Below are positions 18,666-26,998 of a DNA stretch of 64,000 nt, one piece after another. Each line of letters begins with the position of its first letter. The stretch's first letter is position 1. The stretch comes from Mesorhizobium loti (lineage in GTDB: Bacteria > Pseudomonadota > Alphaproteobacteria > Rhizobiales > Rhizobiaceae). The stretch covers positions 1 to 64,000 of the forward strand of contig NZ_LPWA01000057.1 of the NCBI RefSeq assembly GCF_001510895.1, written 5' to 3'. The translations under genes were made by a program, and so were the position numbers. Under the pieces are notes generated by a model, which had not been told where the DNA came from, ran no database searches, and saw only the letters and a program-made list of their open reading frames with translations.

Positions 18666-19385
18666 ATGGCTGAGACGACACTGACGCATTCCAGCCCGAT
18701 GGCCCGCCCCGACGGCCTGCGCGGTATTGCGGCCGACTGGGCCTCGGATCAGCGCGCGTTCAAGAACGTGTCCTGGGGCAAGGCCATGATGTGGATCTTC
18801 CTGCTCAGCGACACCTTCATCTTCGGCTGCTTCCTGCTCTCCTACATGACGGCGCGGATATCCACGCGCGTGCCATGGCCGAATCCGAGCGAAGTCTTCG
18901 CCTTGCGCATCGGCGGCTCGGAGATCCCGTTGATCCTGATCGCTATCATGACTTTCGTGCTGATCTCGAGCAGCGGAACCATGGCCATGGCGGTCAATTT
19001 CGGCTACCGCCGCGATCGCCGCAAAACCGCGATCCTGATGCTTTTGACGGCGGCGCTCGGCGCGACCTTCGTCGGCATGCAGGCCTTCGAATGGACCAAG
19101 CTCATCACCGAGGGGGTACGGCCTTGGGGCAATCCCTGGGGCGCGGCGCAATTCGGCTCATGCTTTTTCATGATCACCGGCTTCCACGGCACCCATGTGA
19201 CGATCGGCGTGATCTTTCTGATCATTACGGCGCGAAAGGTCTGGCGGGGCGACTTCGACAGCGGGCGGCCCGGCTTCTTCACCAGCCGCCGGGGTCGTTA
19301 TGAGAATGTCGAGATCATGGGCCTCTACTGGCACTTCGTCGACCTCGTCTGGGTGTTCATCTTCGCCTTCTTCTATCTTTGGTGA
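18666..19385 (+). CDS. ctaE: Cytochrome c oxidase subunit III (second copy)
   Basis: This 239-residue subunit III shows WGKAMMWIFLLSDTFIFGCF near the start, FEWTKLI, TGFHGTHVTIGVIFL and a final GLYWHFVDLVWVFIF, all family hallmarks. Five to six membrane helices are predicted. It starts 10 bases after the previous gene with AGGAG upstream. The subunit stabilises the oxidase during turnover. Having two subunit III genes in a row is a feature of this operon type. Confidence 0.92.
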   Translation: MAETTLTHSSPMARPDGLRGIAADWASDQRAFKNVSWGKAMMWIFLLSDTFIFGCFLLSYMTARISTRVPWPNPSEVFALRIGGSEIPLILIAIMTFVLISSSGTMAMAVNFGYRRDRRKTAILMLLTAALGATFVGMQAFEWTKLITEGVRPWGNPWGAAQFGSCFFMITGFHGTHVTIGVIFLIITARKVWRGDFDSGRPGFFTSRRGRYENVEIMGLYWHFVDLVWVFIFAFFYLW

Positions 19386-19411
19386 GAGGCAGGCTTTGTC
19401 GAGAGGCAGAT

Positions 19412-19804
19412 ATGGCTGAAGCAACCGCAAACGGTCTCGGACAACACGCATTGCACGCCACCCATGACGCGGTGGCCGTCACCAAGGCGGACACGCATCA
19501 GGAACACCCGATCAAGCTCTATCTGGTGGTCTGGGCGTGGCTGTTCATTCTCAGCACCTGCTCCTATCTGGTCGATTATTTCGGTCTCCACGGCTACCTC
19601 AGATGGTCGCTGATCCTCATCTTCATGATGCTCAAGGCAGGATTGATCGTCGCCGTCTTCATGCATATGGCCTGGGAGCGGCTGGCGATGATGTATGCGA
19701 TCATCCTGCCGCCGATATTGGTGCTGGTTTTCGTGACTATGATGGTCTTCGAGGCCGACTACACGCTGTTGACCCGCATCGCGTTCTTCGGGCCCGGCCC
19801 CTGA
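19412..19804 (+). CDS. Cytochrome c oxidase subunit IV family protein
   Basis: This small membrane protein of 130 residues has a hydrophilic N-terminal part of about 45 residues, then three hydrophobic segments (YLVVWAWLFILSTCSYLV, LILIFMMLKAGLIVAVFMHM and IILPPILVLVFVTMMVF). The MLKAGLIVAVFMHM segment is typical of the bacterial COX4/CyoD-like family. The ATG at 19412 follows GAGAGGCAGAT; an earlier in-frame GTG/ATG at 19379 overlaps the subunit III end. It is the last gene of the oxidase operon. Confidence 0.82.
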   Translation: MAEATANGLGQHALHATHDAVAVTKADTHQEHPIKLYLVVWAWLFILSTCSYLVDYFGLHGYLRWSLILIFMMLKAGLIVAVFMHMAWERLAMMYAIILPPILVLVFVTMMVFEADYTLLTRIAFFGPGP

Positions 19805-19935
19805 CACGCGATCTGAATCCAGCCGCAGCCTAAACCGGCCTGAACGGCGAATGCCGGCGGCATGATGAAACAATAGGGCCGCCAATCCATTTTGGTTTGG
19901 CGGGTGCGTCGTGAACTCAAGCAAAGGAGGCGGAG

Positions 19936-20409
19936 ATGACGATAGCAAACAGACTGAGGGATTTTATCGACGGCAAGGGAATCCCGTACGACACCGTCGC
20001 GCATCATCGGACCGCCACCAGCAGACAAAGCGCCATTGCCGCGCATGTGCCTGGCAGCATCATGGCGAAGTCCGTGCTCGTTCATCACGAGCTCGGCTAT
20101 GCGTTGGCCGTGGTTCCAAGCACCCACAGGATCGAGCTCAACAAGCTGCAGGACGTCATGGACAGGCGGCTCGGGCTCGCTTCCGAGGACGAGGTGGTAT
20201 CGCTTTTCGATGATTGCGACATCGGCGCCGTACCGCCGATCGGCGCGGCCTATGATGTGCCGGTCATTCTGGACGAAAGCCTCGGCGACGCCGCCGACAT
20301 CTATTTCGAGGGCGGTGACCACAAGACGCTTGTGCATGTCAGCGGCAAGGATTTCCGCAACTTGACCACGGGCGCGCGCCAGGCGCGATTCAGCCACCCG
20401 GCCTTCTAG
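19936..20409 (+). CDS. YbaK/aminoacyl-tRNA deacylase-like domain protein
   Basis: This 157-residue protein has the YbaK/ProX fold that clears mischarged tRNAs in some members. Matching parts are YDTVAHHRTATSRQSAIAAH and the later IGAAYDVPVILDESLGDAADIYFEGGDH, which follows the PPIG..Y.VPVI pattern of the family. AAAGGAGGCGGAG just before the ATG is a strong ribosome site. Its tRNA specificity cannot be told from the sequence. A family-B repeat begins at its stop codon. Confidence 0.82.
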   Translation: MTIANRLRDFIDGKGIPYDTVAHHRTATSRQSAIAAHVPGSIMAKSVLVHHELGYALAVVPSTHRIELNKLQDVMDRRLGLASEDEVVSLFDDCDIGAVPPIGAAYDVPVILDESLGDAADIYFEGGDHKTLVHVSGKDFRNLTTGARQARFSHPAF

Positions 20410-20497
20410 AGCAAGTCGAAACGGTTTTCCGTCCGGAATTGCGTCAAAACAAACAGACAGAGCGGCTCAGCGTTTCCGTGAAATGCCGAACCGCTCC
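20408..20497. repeat. Dispersed repeat, family B (copy 2)
   Basis: The left part reads GAAACGGTTTTCCGTCCGGAATTG, shared in part with the copies at 14224 and 28959. The right part is a hairpin whose ends GAGCGG and CCGCTC pair around about 25 bases. It sits between convergent genes and could also serve as a transcription barrier, though no T-run follows. Confidence 0.65.
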
Positions 20498-20547
20498 AAG
20501 AGCGCCGGCTCTATCGCGCCGGCGCGCCGTGACGGGACAGGGTTCGT

Positions 20548-21363
20548 TCAGTTCGCCGGTCTGGGAACAGCCGGCGTCACCACCTTGCGATAGACATGCC
20601 AGGTGGCATGACCGAGGATAGGCAGCACCACCGCCAGCCCAGCGAACACTGGCAGCGAGCCGACGATCAACGCGACGGCGACTATCAAGCCCCAGACAGC
20701 CATTACGATCGGGTTCGCCAGCACCACGCGTACGGAGGTGTGAATGGCCTCGTAGGCACCAACGTCCCGGTCAAGCAGCAGCGGGAATGCAACCACGCTG
20801 GTACACAAAACAACCATGGCAAATACGAACCCGATGGCGTGACCCAGCACGATGAGGGTCCAGCCGCGTCCGGTGGCGAATATCTCCGCGATGAAGCTGG
20901 ACAGTGACGCCGGCGGCTCGGGCCCGAACAGATGCTCGTAGAAAAGCTTGGCCGTCAAAAGCCACGTGATGAAGATCGCAAACAACATGATCCCGACGGC
21001 GGCGATGGCCGGCAGCGCCGGGGAGTTTCTGACTTCGAAGGCGTGACGCCAGGAGGTGTCGAGCCCGGCTTCCCGCCTGCGGCTGATCTCGTAGAGCCCG
21101 ATCGCCGCGAATGGACCGATCAGCGCAAAGCCGGACACAAGCGGAAACAGGAGCGGCAGCGCATTGGCGCCCGAGGTCCATACCGCAAGCACCACCCCGA
21201 CAAGCGGGTAGATCAGGCACAGAAACACTATGTGGGACGGTTTGACCATGAAATCGTCCACACCGCGCCTAAGCGCGTCGAAAAGATCGGACACGCCGAT
21301 TTTCCGGACGTTCGTATGCTCCAGCGTTTCGCTGGCCCCTGCAATCACATGAAAATTTGCCAT
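20548..21363 (-). CDS. DUF2189 membrane protein
   Basis: This 271-residue integral membrane protein has six predicted helices and the DUF2189 opening DLFDALRRGVDDF. It also shows LIGPFAAIGLYEISRRREAG, typical of this alphaproteobacterial family. The function is unknown. The ATG at 21363 is chosen because GGAGGG lies at the right distance; two other ATGs, at 21369 and 21456, are in frame. In other alphaproteobacteria the family often lies close to respiratory genes, as here to the oxidase operon and a cytochrome c gene. Confidence 0.8.
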   Translation of the reverse strand: MANFHVIAGASETLEHTNVRKIGVSDLFDALRRGVDDFMVKPSHIVFLCLIYPLVGVVLAVWTSGANALPLLFPLVSGFALIGPFAAIGLYEISRRREAGLDTSWRHAFEVRNSPALPAIAAVGIMLFAIFITWLLTAKLFYEHLFGPEPPASLSSFIAEIFATGRGWTLIVLGHAIGFVFAMVVLCTSVVAFPLLLDRDVGAYEAIHTSVRVVLANPIVMAVWGLIVAVALIVGSLPVFAGLAVVLPILGHATWHVYRKVVTPAVPRPAN

Positions 21364-21579
21364 GAGCATCCCTCCAGACCAAGTCCGGCAGGTCGCAGCT
21401 TCATGGTGCTGCCGTTCCGCATGGCTGGCCACGCGAACCGCGACCTGCACCGACAACCAACATACTCTTTTGCACCCAATTTGTCGCGCTCTCGTCGACG
21501 CCGGCTAATGGTCGGTCGCAGCAGCGTGCTGGCTCCGGAGGCGCTTTTTCGGTATTCTCAGGGTGCGAAGGTGAACGTC

Positions 21580-21660
21580 ATGGACACGCGGACGCTTCTC
21601 ATACTCGGCCTTGGCATAGTTATTCTGCTGCTGCTGGGATTTTTTGCGCTGCCGGCGTGA
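21580..21660 (+). CDS. Putative 26-residue single-helix microprotein
   Basis: The frame encodes MDTRTLLILGLGIVILLLLG followed by FFALPA: one membrane helix with a short charged N terminus. GAAGGTGAACGTC upstream includes a plausible ribosome site. It lies between the divergent DUF2189 gene and a cytochrome c gene on the other strand. Tiny hydrophobic frames can arise by chance, so this is tentative, but the layout (start, ribosome site, uniform helix, immediate stop) is that of a real small membrane protein. Confidence 0.4.
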   Translation: MDTRTLLILGLGIVILLLLGFFALPA

Positions 21661-21751
21661 TGGCGCCGGACGCGATATTCAGCAGCGCAATTGCCGACCG
21701 CCTTGCTTCGGAATAAGCAGGCGACCACCAATTGGGCCTGACGGGTCTTGC

Positions 21752-22132
21752 TTACTTGGAGAACTGTTTCAGGTAAGCGATGACGTTGGCTATGTCCTGA
21801 TCGCTCTTGAGGCCGGGAAACGCCATCTTCGTCCCTTTGACCATGGCCTTGGGGTCGTGAAGATACGTCGTCAGCGTGGGCTCGTCCCATTTGACGCCGG
21901 ATTTTCCAGCCGCGATCATGGCCGCGGAATAGGTGAAACCGGGATGCGTGCCCGCCGTGCGCCCGATGACGCCGTTCAACGATGGACCAACCTTGTTCTG
22001 GTCCTTGTCGGCGATATGGCACACCTTGCACTTGGCGAAGACCTTCTCGCCTGCGGCGGCATCCTGCGCCTGCGATGGGCTCGCGAAAAATGTGGTGGCG
22101 GACAAGACGATGAAAAACGCGGTTGCGCGCAT
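21752..22132 (-). CDS. Class I cytochrome c, soluble periplasmic
   Basis: This 126-residue precursor has a signal peptide cleaved near SPSQA-QD, giving a small cytochrome c. The heme site is CKVCH at about residues 35-39, and the axial Met is in KMAFPGL. KVGPSLNGVIGR is the conserved cytochrome c2/c550 segment. GGGAGGAAGGTGCC before the ATG is a strong ribosome site. It could feed electrons to the oxidase encoded 2 kb away (inference). Confidence 0.93.
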   Translation of the reverse strand: MRATAFFIVLSATTFFASPSQAQDAAAGEKVFAKCKVCHIADKDQNKVGPSLNGVIGRTAGTHPGFTYSAAMIAAGKSGVKWDEPTLTTYLHDPKAMVKGTKMAFPGLKSDQDIANVIAYLKQFSK

Positions 22133-22350
22133 GGCACCTTCCTCCCTGATCGTCGTTTGCGTCGGACGATCCGCACCACACCAGCCCCGCTGGCGTGCCC
22201 CGCACGGCAGAGCGGAATATCCGCACTTCTTCAGTGGAATTGCGGCACCTGCATACCACAGAATCGTCCCAATGGGTAGAAAAAAGCCAGCATTTGCGAA
22301 GGCTTAAGACGTACGCGGTGACGAGGGCTGCCGAGATGGCGAGCTTGTTC

Positions 22351-22456
22351 TAATGCATGTCGCCCAGAAGTGTGCAGCGGTTCTGGGACAACGACATGCA
22401 TCAAAACAAAGGCTTAAAGCGCGTCGCCTGAATCCGTTTCAGCGCGACGCGCTTTA
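22351..22456. repeat. Dispersed repeat, family A (copy 2)
   Basis: This is nearly identical to the element at 11795: terminal TGCATGTCG/CGACATGCA inverted repeats, the core CAGAAGTGTGCAGCGGTTCTGG, and a tail with the palindrome-like GCGTCGCC...GCGACGCGC. It lies just 3' of the TagO-like gene and downstream of the region behind the cytochrome c gene. Confidence 0.87.
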
Positions 22457-22467
22457 AACGACAACGA

Positions 22468-22974
22468 TCAGGGCGGATCGGTGTTGCAGCTCGCAGCAAT
22501 CTGGCCGACCGCTTCCGAGAGTCCGGCGAGATCGAAATCGGCCTCGCCGCGTCCGGACAGCAGGCCGAAGCGCCATGACAACAACAGCCGGTTCGCCGAA
22601 ACCAGCCGCTTGATGCCGTCATCCCCTTCCCTGACCAGCAATTTGCCGCGCGGCCCGACAGACCAGCTCTCGTCGAATTTGCTGGTGCCGTCGACCATGA
22701 CCGACATGGTGATCTTGCGGCTGGCGGAGACCGCGTCGTTGAGCTGCAGCCATTCGCTCCAGCGCGGTTCGCCGTCGGGCCGGCAGGCCAGCGTCAGCAC
22801 CGGGCTGTAACCCAGCGCGCCGTTGCCGGTGATCAGCTTGTTTGTGGCGTAAAGCGAGGCGGTGACCTGGCCGTCGCTGGCGGCATCGACGCGCCAGTTG
22901 CCGAGATCGGGTCCGGCCTGTGCCGCACCGGCTGCGGCAAGCAAGAGCGCCGCGGCAACGACCACGCCCCTCAT
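22468..22974 (-). CDS. Secreted protein, similar to type VI TagO/VasI
   Basis: The 168-residue product begins with a signal peptide (MRGVVVAAALLLAAAGAAQA). The mature part resembles the TagO/VasI and related families: GNWRVDAASD, then VLTLACRPDG, and the end FDLAGLSEAVGQIAASC, where VasI-like proteins have a similar F-L-GL motif. No other type VI secretion genes are present, so a role in that system is not supported; it may be a free-standing relative. ATG at 22974 is used; GTG at 22986 with AGGTG upstream is an alternative. Confidence 0.55.
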   Translation of the reverse strand: MRGVVVAAALLLAAAGAAQAGPDLGNWRVDAASDGQVTASLYATNKLITGNGALGYSPVLTLACRPDGEPRWSEWLQLNDAVSASRKITMSVMVDGTSKFDESWSVGPRGKLLVREGDDGIKRLVSANRLLLSWRFGLLSGRGEADFDLAGLSEAVGQIAASCNTDPP

Positions 22975-23121
22975 CTTGAATGCCACAATCACCTGTGCCT
23001 CCAAACCCCTGCGAAATGCGATACCGCGCAGATAATCATCAACGTTCGGTATCGCCAGCAGCGGACATTCAACTGAAGTTGGTTGTGTTGCCGCGCCGCA
23101 ACAACAAAGAACAGCAACGAA

Positions 23122-23147
23122 AAAGGCCGCCTCGAAGGGCGGCCTTT
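23122..23147 (-). terminator. Rho-independent terminator of tig
   Basis: AAAGGCCGCC (23122-23131) pairs with GGCGGCCTTT (23138-23147) around six bases. On the minus strand the stem is followed by a T-rich run. It lies 23 bases past the trigger factor stop. Confidence 0.85.
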
Positions 23148-23170
23148 CAAAATCAGGTTGCTGCGCCGTT

Positions 23171-24670
23171 TTACTCGGCGTCCTTGGCGGCCTTCTTCTT
23201 CGGCGCAGCCTTCTTCTTGGGCTCTTCCGCCTCGCCGGCGGCTTCGCCCGCCTTCGCTTCACTCGTCTTGGCCTCGGCCTTCTTCGAGGAAGCCTTCTTC
23301 GCCGGCTTTGCCTTGGTCGCGGCCTCCGCCTCCTCGTCGTCGGCCATCAGCTCTTCCTTGCTGACCTTGACGTCGTCGACCGAGATTTGGCCGAGCAGAT
23401 AGTCGACGACCTTCTCCTCGAACATCGGCGCGCGCAGCGAATTGATCGCCTCGGGATTGCTGCGGTAGAACTCGAAGGCTTCCTGCTGCTGGTTGGCCGG
23501 GAAGCGGCGGACCTGTTCGAACAGGCCGCGCTGCAGTTCCTCGTCCGACACGGTGACGCCGGCCTTCTCGCCGATCTCGGCGAGAACCAGGCCGAGACGC
23601 ACCCGGCGCTCGGCCAGACGCATGTACTCGGCGCGCGCCTCTTCCTCCGTCGTCTCCTCGTCGGCGAAGGTGCGGCCGGCGGCTTCGAGGTCACGGTTGA
23701 CCTGGGCCCAGATGTTGTTGAACTCGGCCTCGACGAGCTTCGACGGCGCCTCGAACGAATAGGCGGCATCGAGCTGGTCGAGCAGCTGGCGCTTCACCTT
23801 CTGGCGGGTCATCGAACCGAACTGGTTCTCGATCTGGCCGCGCACGATCTCGCGCAGGCGCTCAAGCGATTCCAGGCCAAGGTTCTTGGCCGTCTCGTCA
23901 TTGATCTCGAGCGCGCCGGGTTTCGCCACTTCCTTGACGGTGACGTCGAAGGTGGCTTCCTTGCCGGCCAGATGCGCCGCCTGATAGTTCTCGGGGAAGG
24001 TGACGGTGACCTGCTTCTCGTCGCCCGCCTTGGAGCCGATCAGCTGATCCTCGAAGCCTGGGATGAATTCCTTGGAGCCGAGCACCAGCGGCTGGTCGGA
24101 GCCGGCGCCGCCGGCGAAGGCCTCGCCGCCGATCTTGCCGACATAGTCGATGGTCACGCGGTCGCCTTCGGCGGCCTTGCCGTCCTTAGGCTCGTAGCTG
24201 CGAGCAGATTCGGCGACCCGCTTCACCTGGTCTTCGACTTCCGTCTCCGGCACGTCATAGACCTGACGCTTCACCTTGATGTCGGAGAAATCCTTGATCT
24301 CGATCGCCGGGATGACCTCGTAGTTGAGGCGGAATTCGAAGTCGGCGCCGCCGGCCAGGATCTTCTCGGCTTCCTTCTCGTCCTCGGTCATGATGACTTC
24401 GGGCTGCATGGCGGCCTTTTCGCCGCGGCCCGAGATGATCGAACGGGTCGAGTCGTTGAGGATCTCGTTGACGACCTCAGCCATGAACGACTTGCCATAC
24501 ATCTTGCGCAGGTGCTGCACCGGCACCTTGCCGGGGCGGAAGCCGTTGATCCGCACCTTGTCGCGGGCATCGTTCAGCCGCGCCATCAGCTTGGCTTCCA
24601 TGTCACCGGCCGGCACGGTGATCTTGATCTCGCGCTTGAGACCGGAGTTGAGCGTTTCGGTGACCTGCAT
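23171..24670 (-). CDS. tig: Trigger factor (ribosome-associated chaperone, PPIase)
   Basis: This 499-residue protein binds ribosomes near the peptide exit and folds new proteins. The ribosome-binding signature is seen as NGFRPGKVP in place of the usual GFRPGKVP loop. The central FKBP domain contains [20 protein letters not shown], and the C-terminal chaperone arms follow. The last about 50 residues are an Ala/Lys/Glu-rich tail ([15 protein letters not shown]) common in alphaproteobacterial members. The 359-base upstream gap should hold its promoter. Confidence 0.96.
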   Translation of the reverse strand: MQVTETLNSGLKREIKITVPAGDMEAKLMARLNDARDKVRINGFRPGKVPVQHLRKMYGKSFMAEVVNEILNDSTRSIISGRGEKAAMQPEVIMTEDEKEAEKILAGGADFEFRLNYEVIPAIEIKDFSDIKVKRQVYDVPETEVEDQVKRVAESARSYEPKDGKAAEGDRVTIDYVGKIGGEAFAGGAGSDQPLVLGSKEFIPGFEDQLIGSKAGDEKQVTVTFPENYQAAHLAGKEATFDVTVKEVAKPGALEINDETAKNLGLESLERLREIVRGQIENQFGSMTRQKVKRQLLDQLDAAYSFEAPSKLVEAEFNNIWAQVNRDLEAAGRTFADEETTEEEARAEYMRLAERRVRLGLVLAEIGEKAGVTVSDEELQRGLFEQVRRFPANQQQEAFEFYRSNPEAINSLRAPMFEEKVVDYLLGQISVDDVKVSKEELMADDEEAEAATKAKPAKKASSKKAEAKTSEAKAGEAAGEAEEPKKKAAPKKKAAKDAE

Positions 24671-25029
24671 CCTAAAACCTTTGTTTTCACCAATGAGGCT
24701 GCCAAACGGTTCTTAGCCGTTCACAGCCTGCCGGTATAATCTTGCCGGAAATGGCTTTTGGTACGGAACCTGGCGATTTGACCGCTAATGCGGCTCAAAC
24801 TCTCCTGAACTGCGCTTCCAAAAATGTGAAGAAGTCTTTGTTTTTCCTACTTCTTCTTACATTCTGCAGAAGCGGATAGTCGCGTCCCGTCACATTCGAC
24901 ACGCCTTTTGTCACAGGCTAGGCTAATTTTCAACCATCTTCGCGATTGGGCGAATGACGGTGATCTGGACCTCGACCCACTGGACCTCGACATTGACAGA
25001 ATGATGGCTACATGGGATTGCCGGGCAAC
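24671..25029. other. Gap between tig and tRNA-Leu
   Basis: No gene is supported. The gap must hold the divergent promoters of tig and the tRNA. An imperfect inverted repeat runs from TGTGAAGAAGT (about 24825) to ACTTCTTCTTACA (about 24849) around a T-rich centre. Near 24968-24990 the phrase TGGACCTCGACC/CACTGGACCTCGAC is partly duplicated. Neither can be assigned a function. Confidence 0.5.
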
Positions 25030-25114
25030 GCGGATGTGGCGGAATTGGTAGACGCCCTGGATTTAGGTTCCAGTGCCGAAAGGCGTGGGGGTTCGAGTCC
25101 CTTCATCCGCACCA
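25030..25114 (+). tRNA. tRNA-Leu (anticodon TAG)
   Basis: The acceptor stem GCGGATG pairs perfectly with CATCCGC, and CCA is encoded at the end. The anticodon stem CTGGA/TCCAG encloses TTTAGGT, giving anticodon TAG. A long variable arm (TGCCGAAAGGCGT) marks a class II tRNA such as Leu. The T arm is GGGTTCGAGTCCC with one weak pair. A lower-GC gene starts about 190 bases downstream; no duplicated tRNA 3' end was found. Confidence 0.96.
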
Positions 25115-25306
25115 CCTTCGCTCTTCGAGCTTCGGGTGGCAGGCCACCTGACAGATCAGTGGACCGAAGCTTGGCAAGAGAGGACGGGAGGCATTAACTC
25201 CTGGTGGCGCAAGCAAGGCGCTTCCGCTCACGGAGACAATTCCGCTTTTGCGTATCCGATGCCCTTGAAATAGCCCGTTAACAGGTTCTTACTTTGCAAC
25301 AGGCGG

Positions 25307-26365
25307 TTGGGGCTCTGTCAGGTTGTGCGCGTAGTTTCTCTGGTTCTGGGGGCTGGGTCGGCTGTCGCGGCAGCGACATGTCAAGTTGACGCCTTAGAGT
25401 ACACTTCAGCTTCCTTTCCGGGCCGGCAGCCAATGCTTGTTGTCTCCGGTGAGTTTGGCGCCAATGAACCCCTGAACGCCTTTAGCAACGCGGTTGCGAG
25501 CAGCAGGGCCAGGATAATCGTATTCAACTCCCCCGGCGGCAATGTCGGCAGTGCCATTCGGTTGGGACGCGTGATCCGCGCGGCAGGGTTGGATACTCTT
25601 CAGCTTCGCCAATTGCAGTGCGCTTCAGCCTGCTCACTGGCCTTCTTGGGAGGCGTCCACCGTATTGCCGAACCAGGTTCCATCGGCATTCATCGGCCGT
25701 CCCTCAAACCGGCTGACGGGATGTCCAATGAAGAAGCGGAAGCCCGTGTCCAGTTCGGCACGGCCGCAATCATAGCCTATGTAATCGAGATGGGAGTGGA
25801 TCCCAAGCTGATGGAATTGGCATCGAGCTATGACAGGCATGACATAAGGTACCTATCGGCCAGCGAAATGGTAGAGTTGCGTGTGACCAATGGCGCGGCG
25901 AACCAATCGCCGGCAGATGCATCGCAGGTGTCAACGACGCCAAATCCTGCGCCCGCGCCTGCTCCCGCACCCGACGCCAGGCAACAGCCGGAAAGCGTTG
26001 CGGTCGCCTTCGTCAGGGATCTCATCGAGCATCATGGCGACAACAACGATTTCGCTCTTGCTCAAGTTCAGGCGTCCTACGCTCCCACGGTCGACTATCA
26101 TGGCAAGTTGACGAACCTCAGTTCGATCATTCAGGACAAGAGGAACTATTACCAGCGGTGGCCTGAACGGGCATACAACGTCCGCAACGACAGCATTGTG
26201 GTCAGTTGCGCCAACGATCGCTGCATGGTCTCGGGCGTCTACGACTGGATTGTGCGCAGCCCCTCGACACACAAGCAGGAAAAAGGCGTAGCGGACTTCG
26301 GCTACACGATATCGATCGGCCCCTATCCCAAAATTATCGCCGAGACAGTCGATGTCCAGCGATAA
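25307..26365 (+). CDS. ClpP-fold secreted protein with C-terminal NTF2-like domain
   Basis: This protein of about 350 residues starts with a signal peptide (VVSLVLGAGSAVAAATC). Residues 45-170 resemble the COG3904 periplasmic ClpP/crotonase-fold family: NSPGGN at 74-79, Ser107 in CASACSLAFLGG and His129 in IGIHRP are in the positions of the ClpP catalytic Ser and His. A Pro/Ala linker follows, then an NTF2/SnoaL-like part (LAQVQASYAPTVDYHGK). No ATG start exists: TTG at 25307 or GTG at 25325 must serve. Neighbours do not indicate a role. Confidence 0.68.
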   Translation: MGLCQVVRVVSLVLGAGSAVAAATCQVDALEYTSASFPGRQPMLVVSGEFGANEPLNAFSNAVASSRARIIVFNSPGGNVGSAIRLGRVIRAAGLDTLQLRQLQCASACSLAFLGGVHRIAEPGSIGIHRPSLKPADGMSNEEAEARVQFGTAAIIAYVIEMGVDPKLMELASSYDRHDIRYLSASEMVELRVTNGAANQSPADASQVSTTPNPAPAPAPAPDARQQPESVAVAFVRDLIEHHGDNNDFALAQVQASYAPTVDYHGKLTNLSSIIQDKRNYYQRWPERAYNVRNDSIVVSCANDRCMVSGVYDWIVRSPSTHKQEKGVADFGYTISIGPYPKIIAETVDVQR

Positions 26366-26417
26366 CCGGGACCATCGCTAACTCGAGCCGTCGCGCTGAC
26401 GCCGAGCCCTATACACC

Positions 26418-26998
26418 CTAATAAAGCGGCTCCTCGAACAGCGTCTTGTCGCCGTCCATGAGCGCCTTGATCTGCGCGGTGCCATTGGCCGAGAGCGCCA
26501 GCTTGATGCCGAACGGCCGCACGCGCATGTCGTCCTGTATCGCCACCCCTTCGCCTTCCGGCAGGTAGAAGCGGTCGATACCGTATTCCGGCGCGATGGT
26601 CGCGTCCGGTTCACGCAGACCCCAACCTTCGGCGACGTGTCCGGCGATATCGGCCTCGTCCGCTCCGGCCGCGCCGGCGCCTGGCCGAACCACGCTGTCG
26701 TCGGCTGCCAGTAGCCGTCAGCACCTTTCTTCAGCCGCACTACGATCGACGTGTCGTCGCTGAAAGGCTTGCCCTGCGGAATGTTGGCGATGAGCTTCAC
26801 CGGGATCCGCGCTATGTTGTTGCCGATCGCAATGTAGTCGCCGCGCAGGAGATCGCGCGGATCGACAGGCTCGATCTTGAGCAGGACTTCCTTGCCGTTG
26901 CGCAGGATCGCCGCGCGCCCGGCGATGATCCAGCTGAGGAAGCCGATCTGGACGAGCGCCAGCACCAACGCCGAAATGATCAGCCTCTTCCCGGTCAT
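26418..26998 (-). pseudogene. GDYXXLXY domain protein, frameshifted
   Basis: The N-terminal part (MTGKRLIISALVLALVQIGF, then the defining LLRGDYIAIGNNIA) ends in a wrong frame after WFGQAPA near 26680. A second frame resumes with ADEADIAGHVAEGWG and ends ...KTLFEEPLY at 26418. Inserting one base in the G/C-rich run near 26680 restores an ordinary protein of about 193 residues. The ATG overlaps the stop of the DUF2157 gene by 4 bases, so the pair was a coupled operon. Function of the family is unknown; it usually accompanies DUF2157 or DUF4401 membrane proteins. Confidence 0.75.

Noticed and set aside
22468..22974. Evidence for a type VI secretion locus
   Set aside because: Only one TagO/VasI-like protein is present; no sheath, tube, baseplate or effector genes are in the window.
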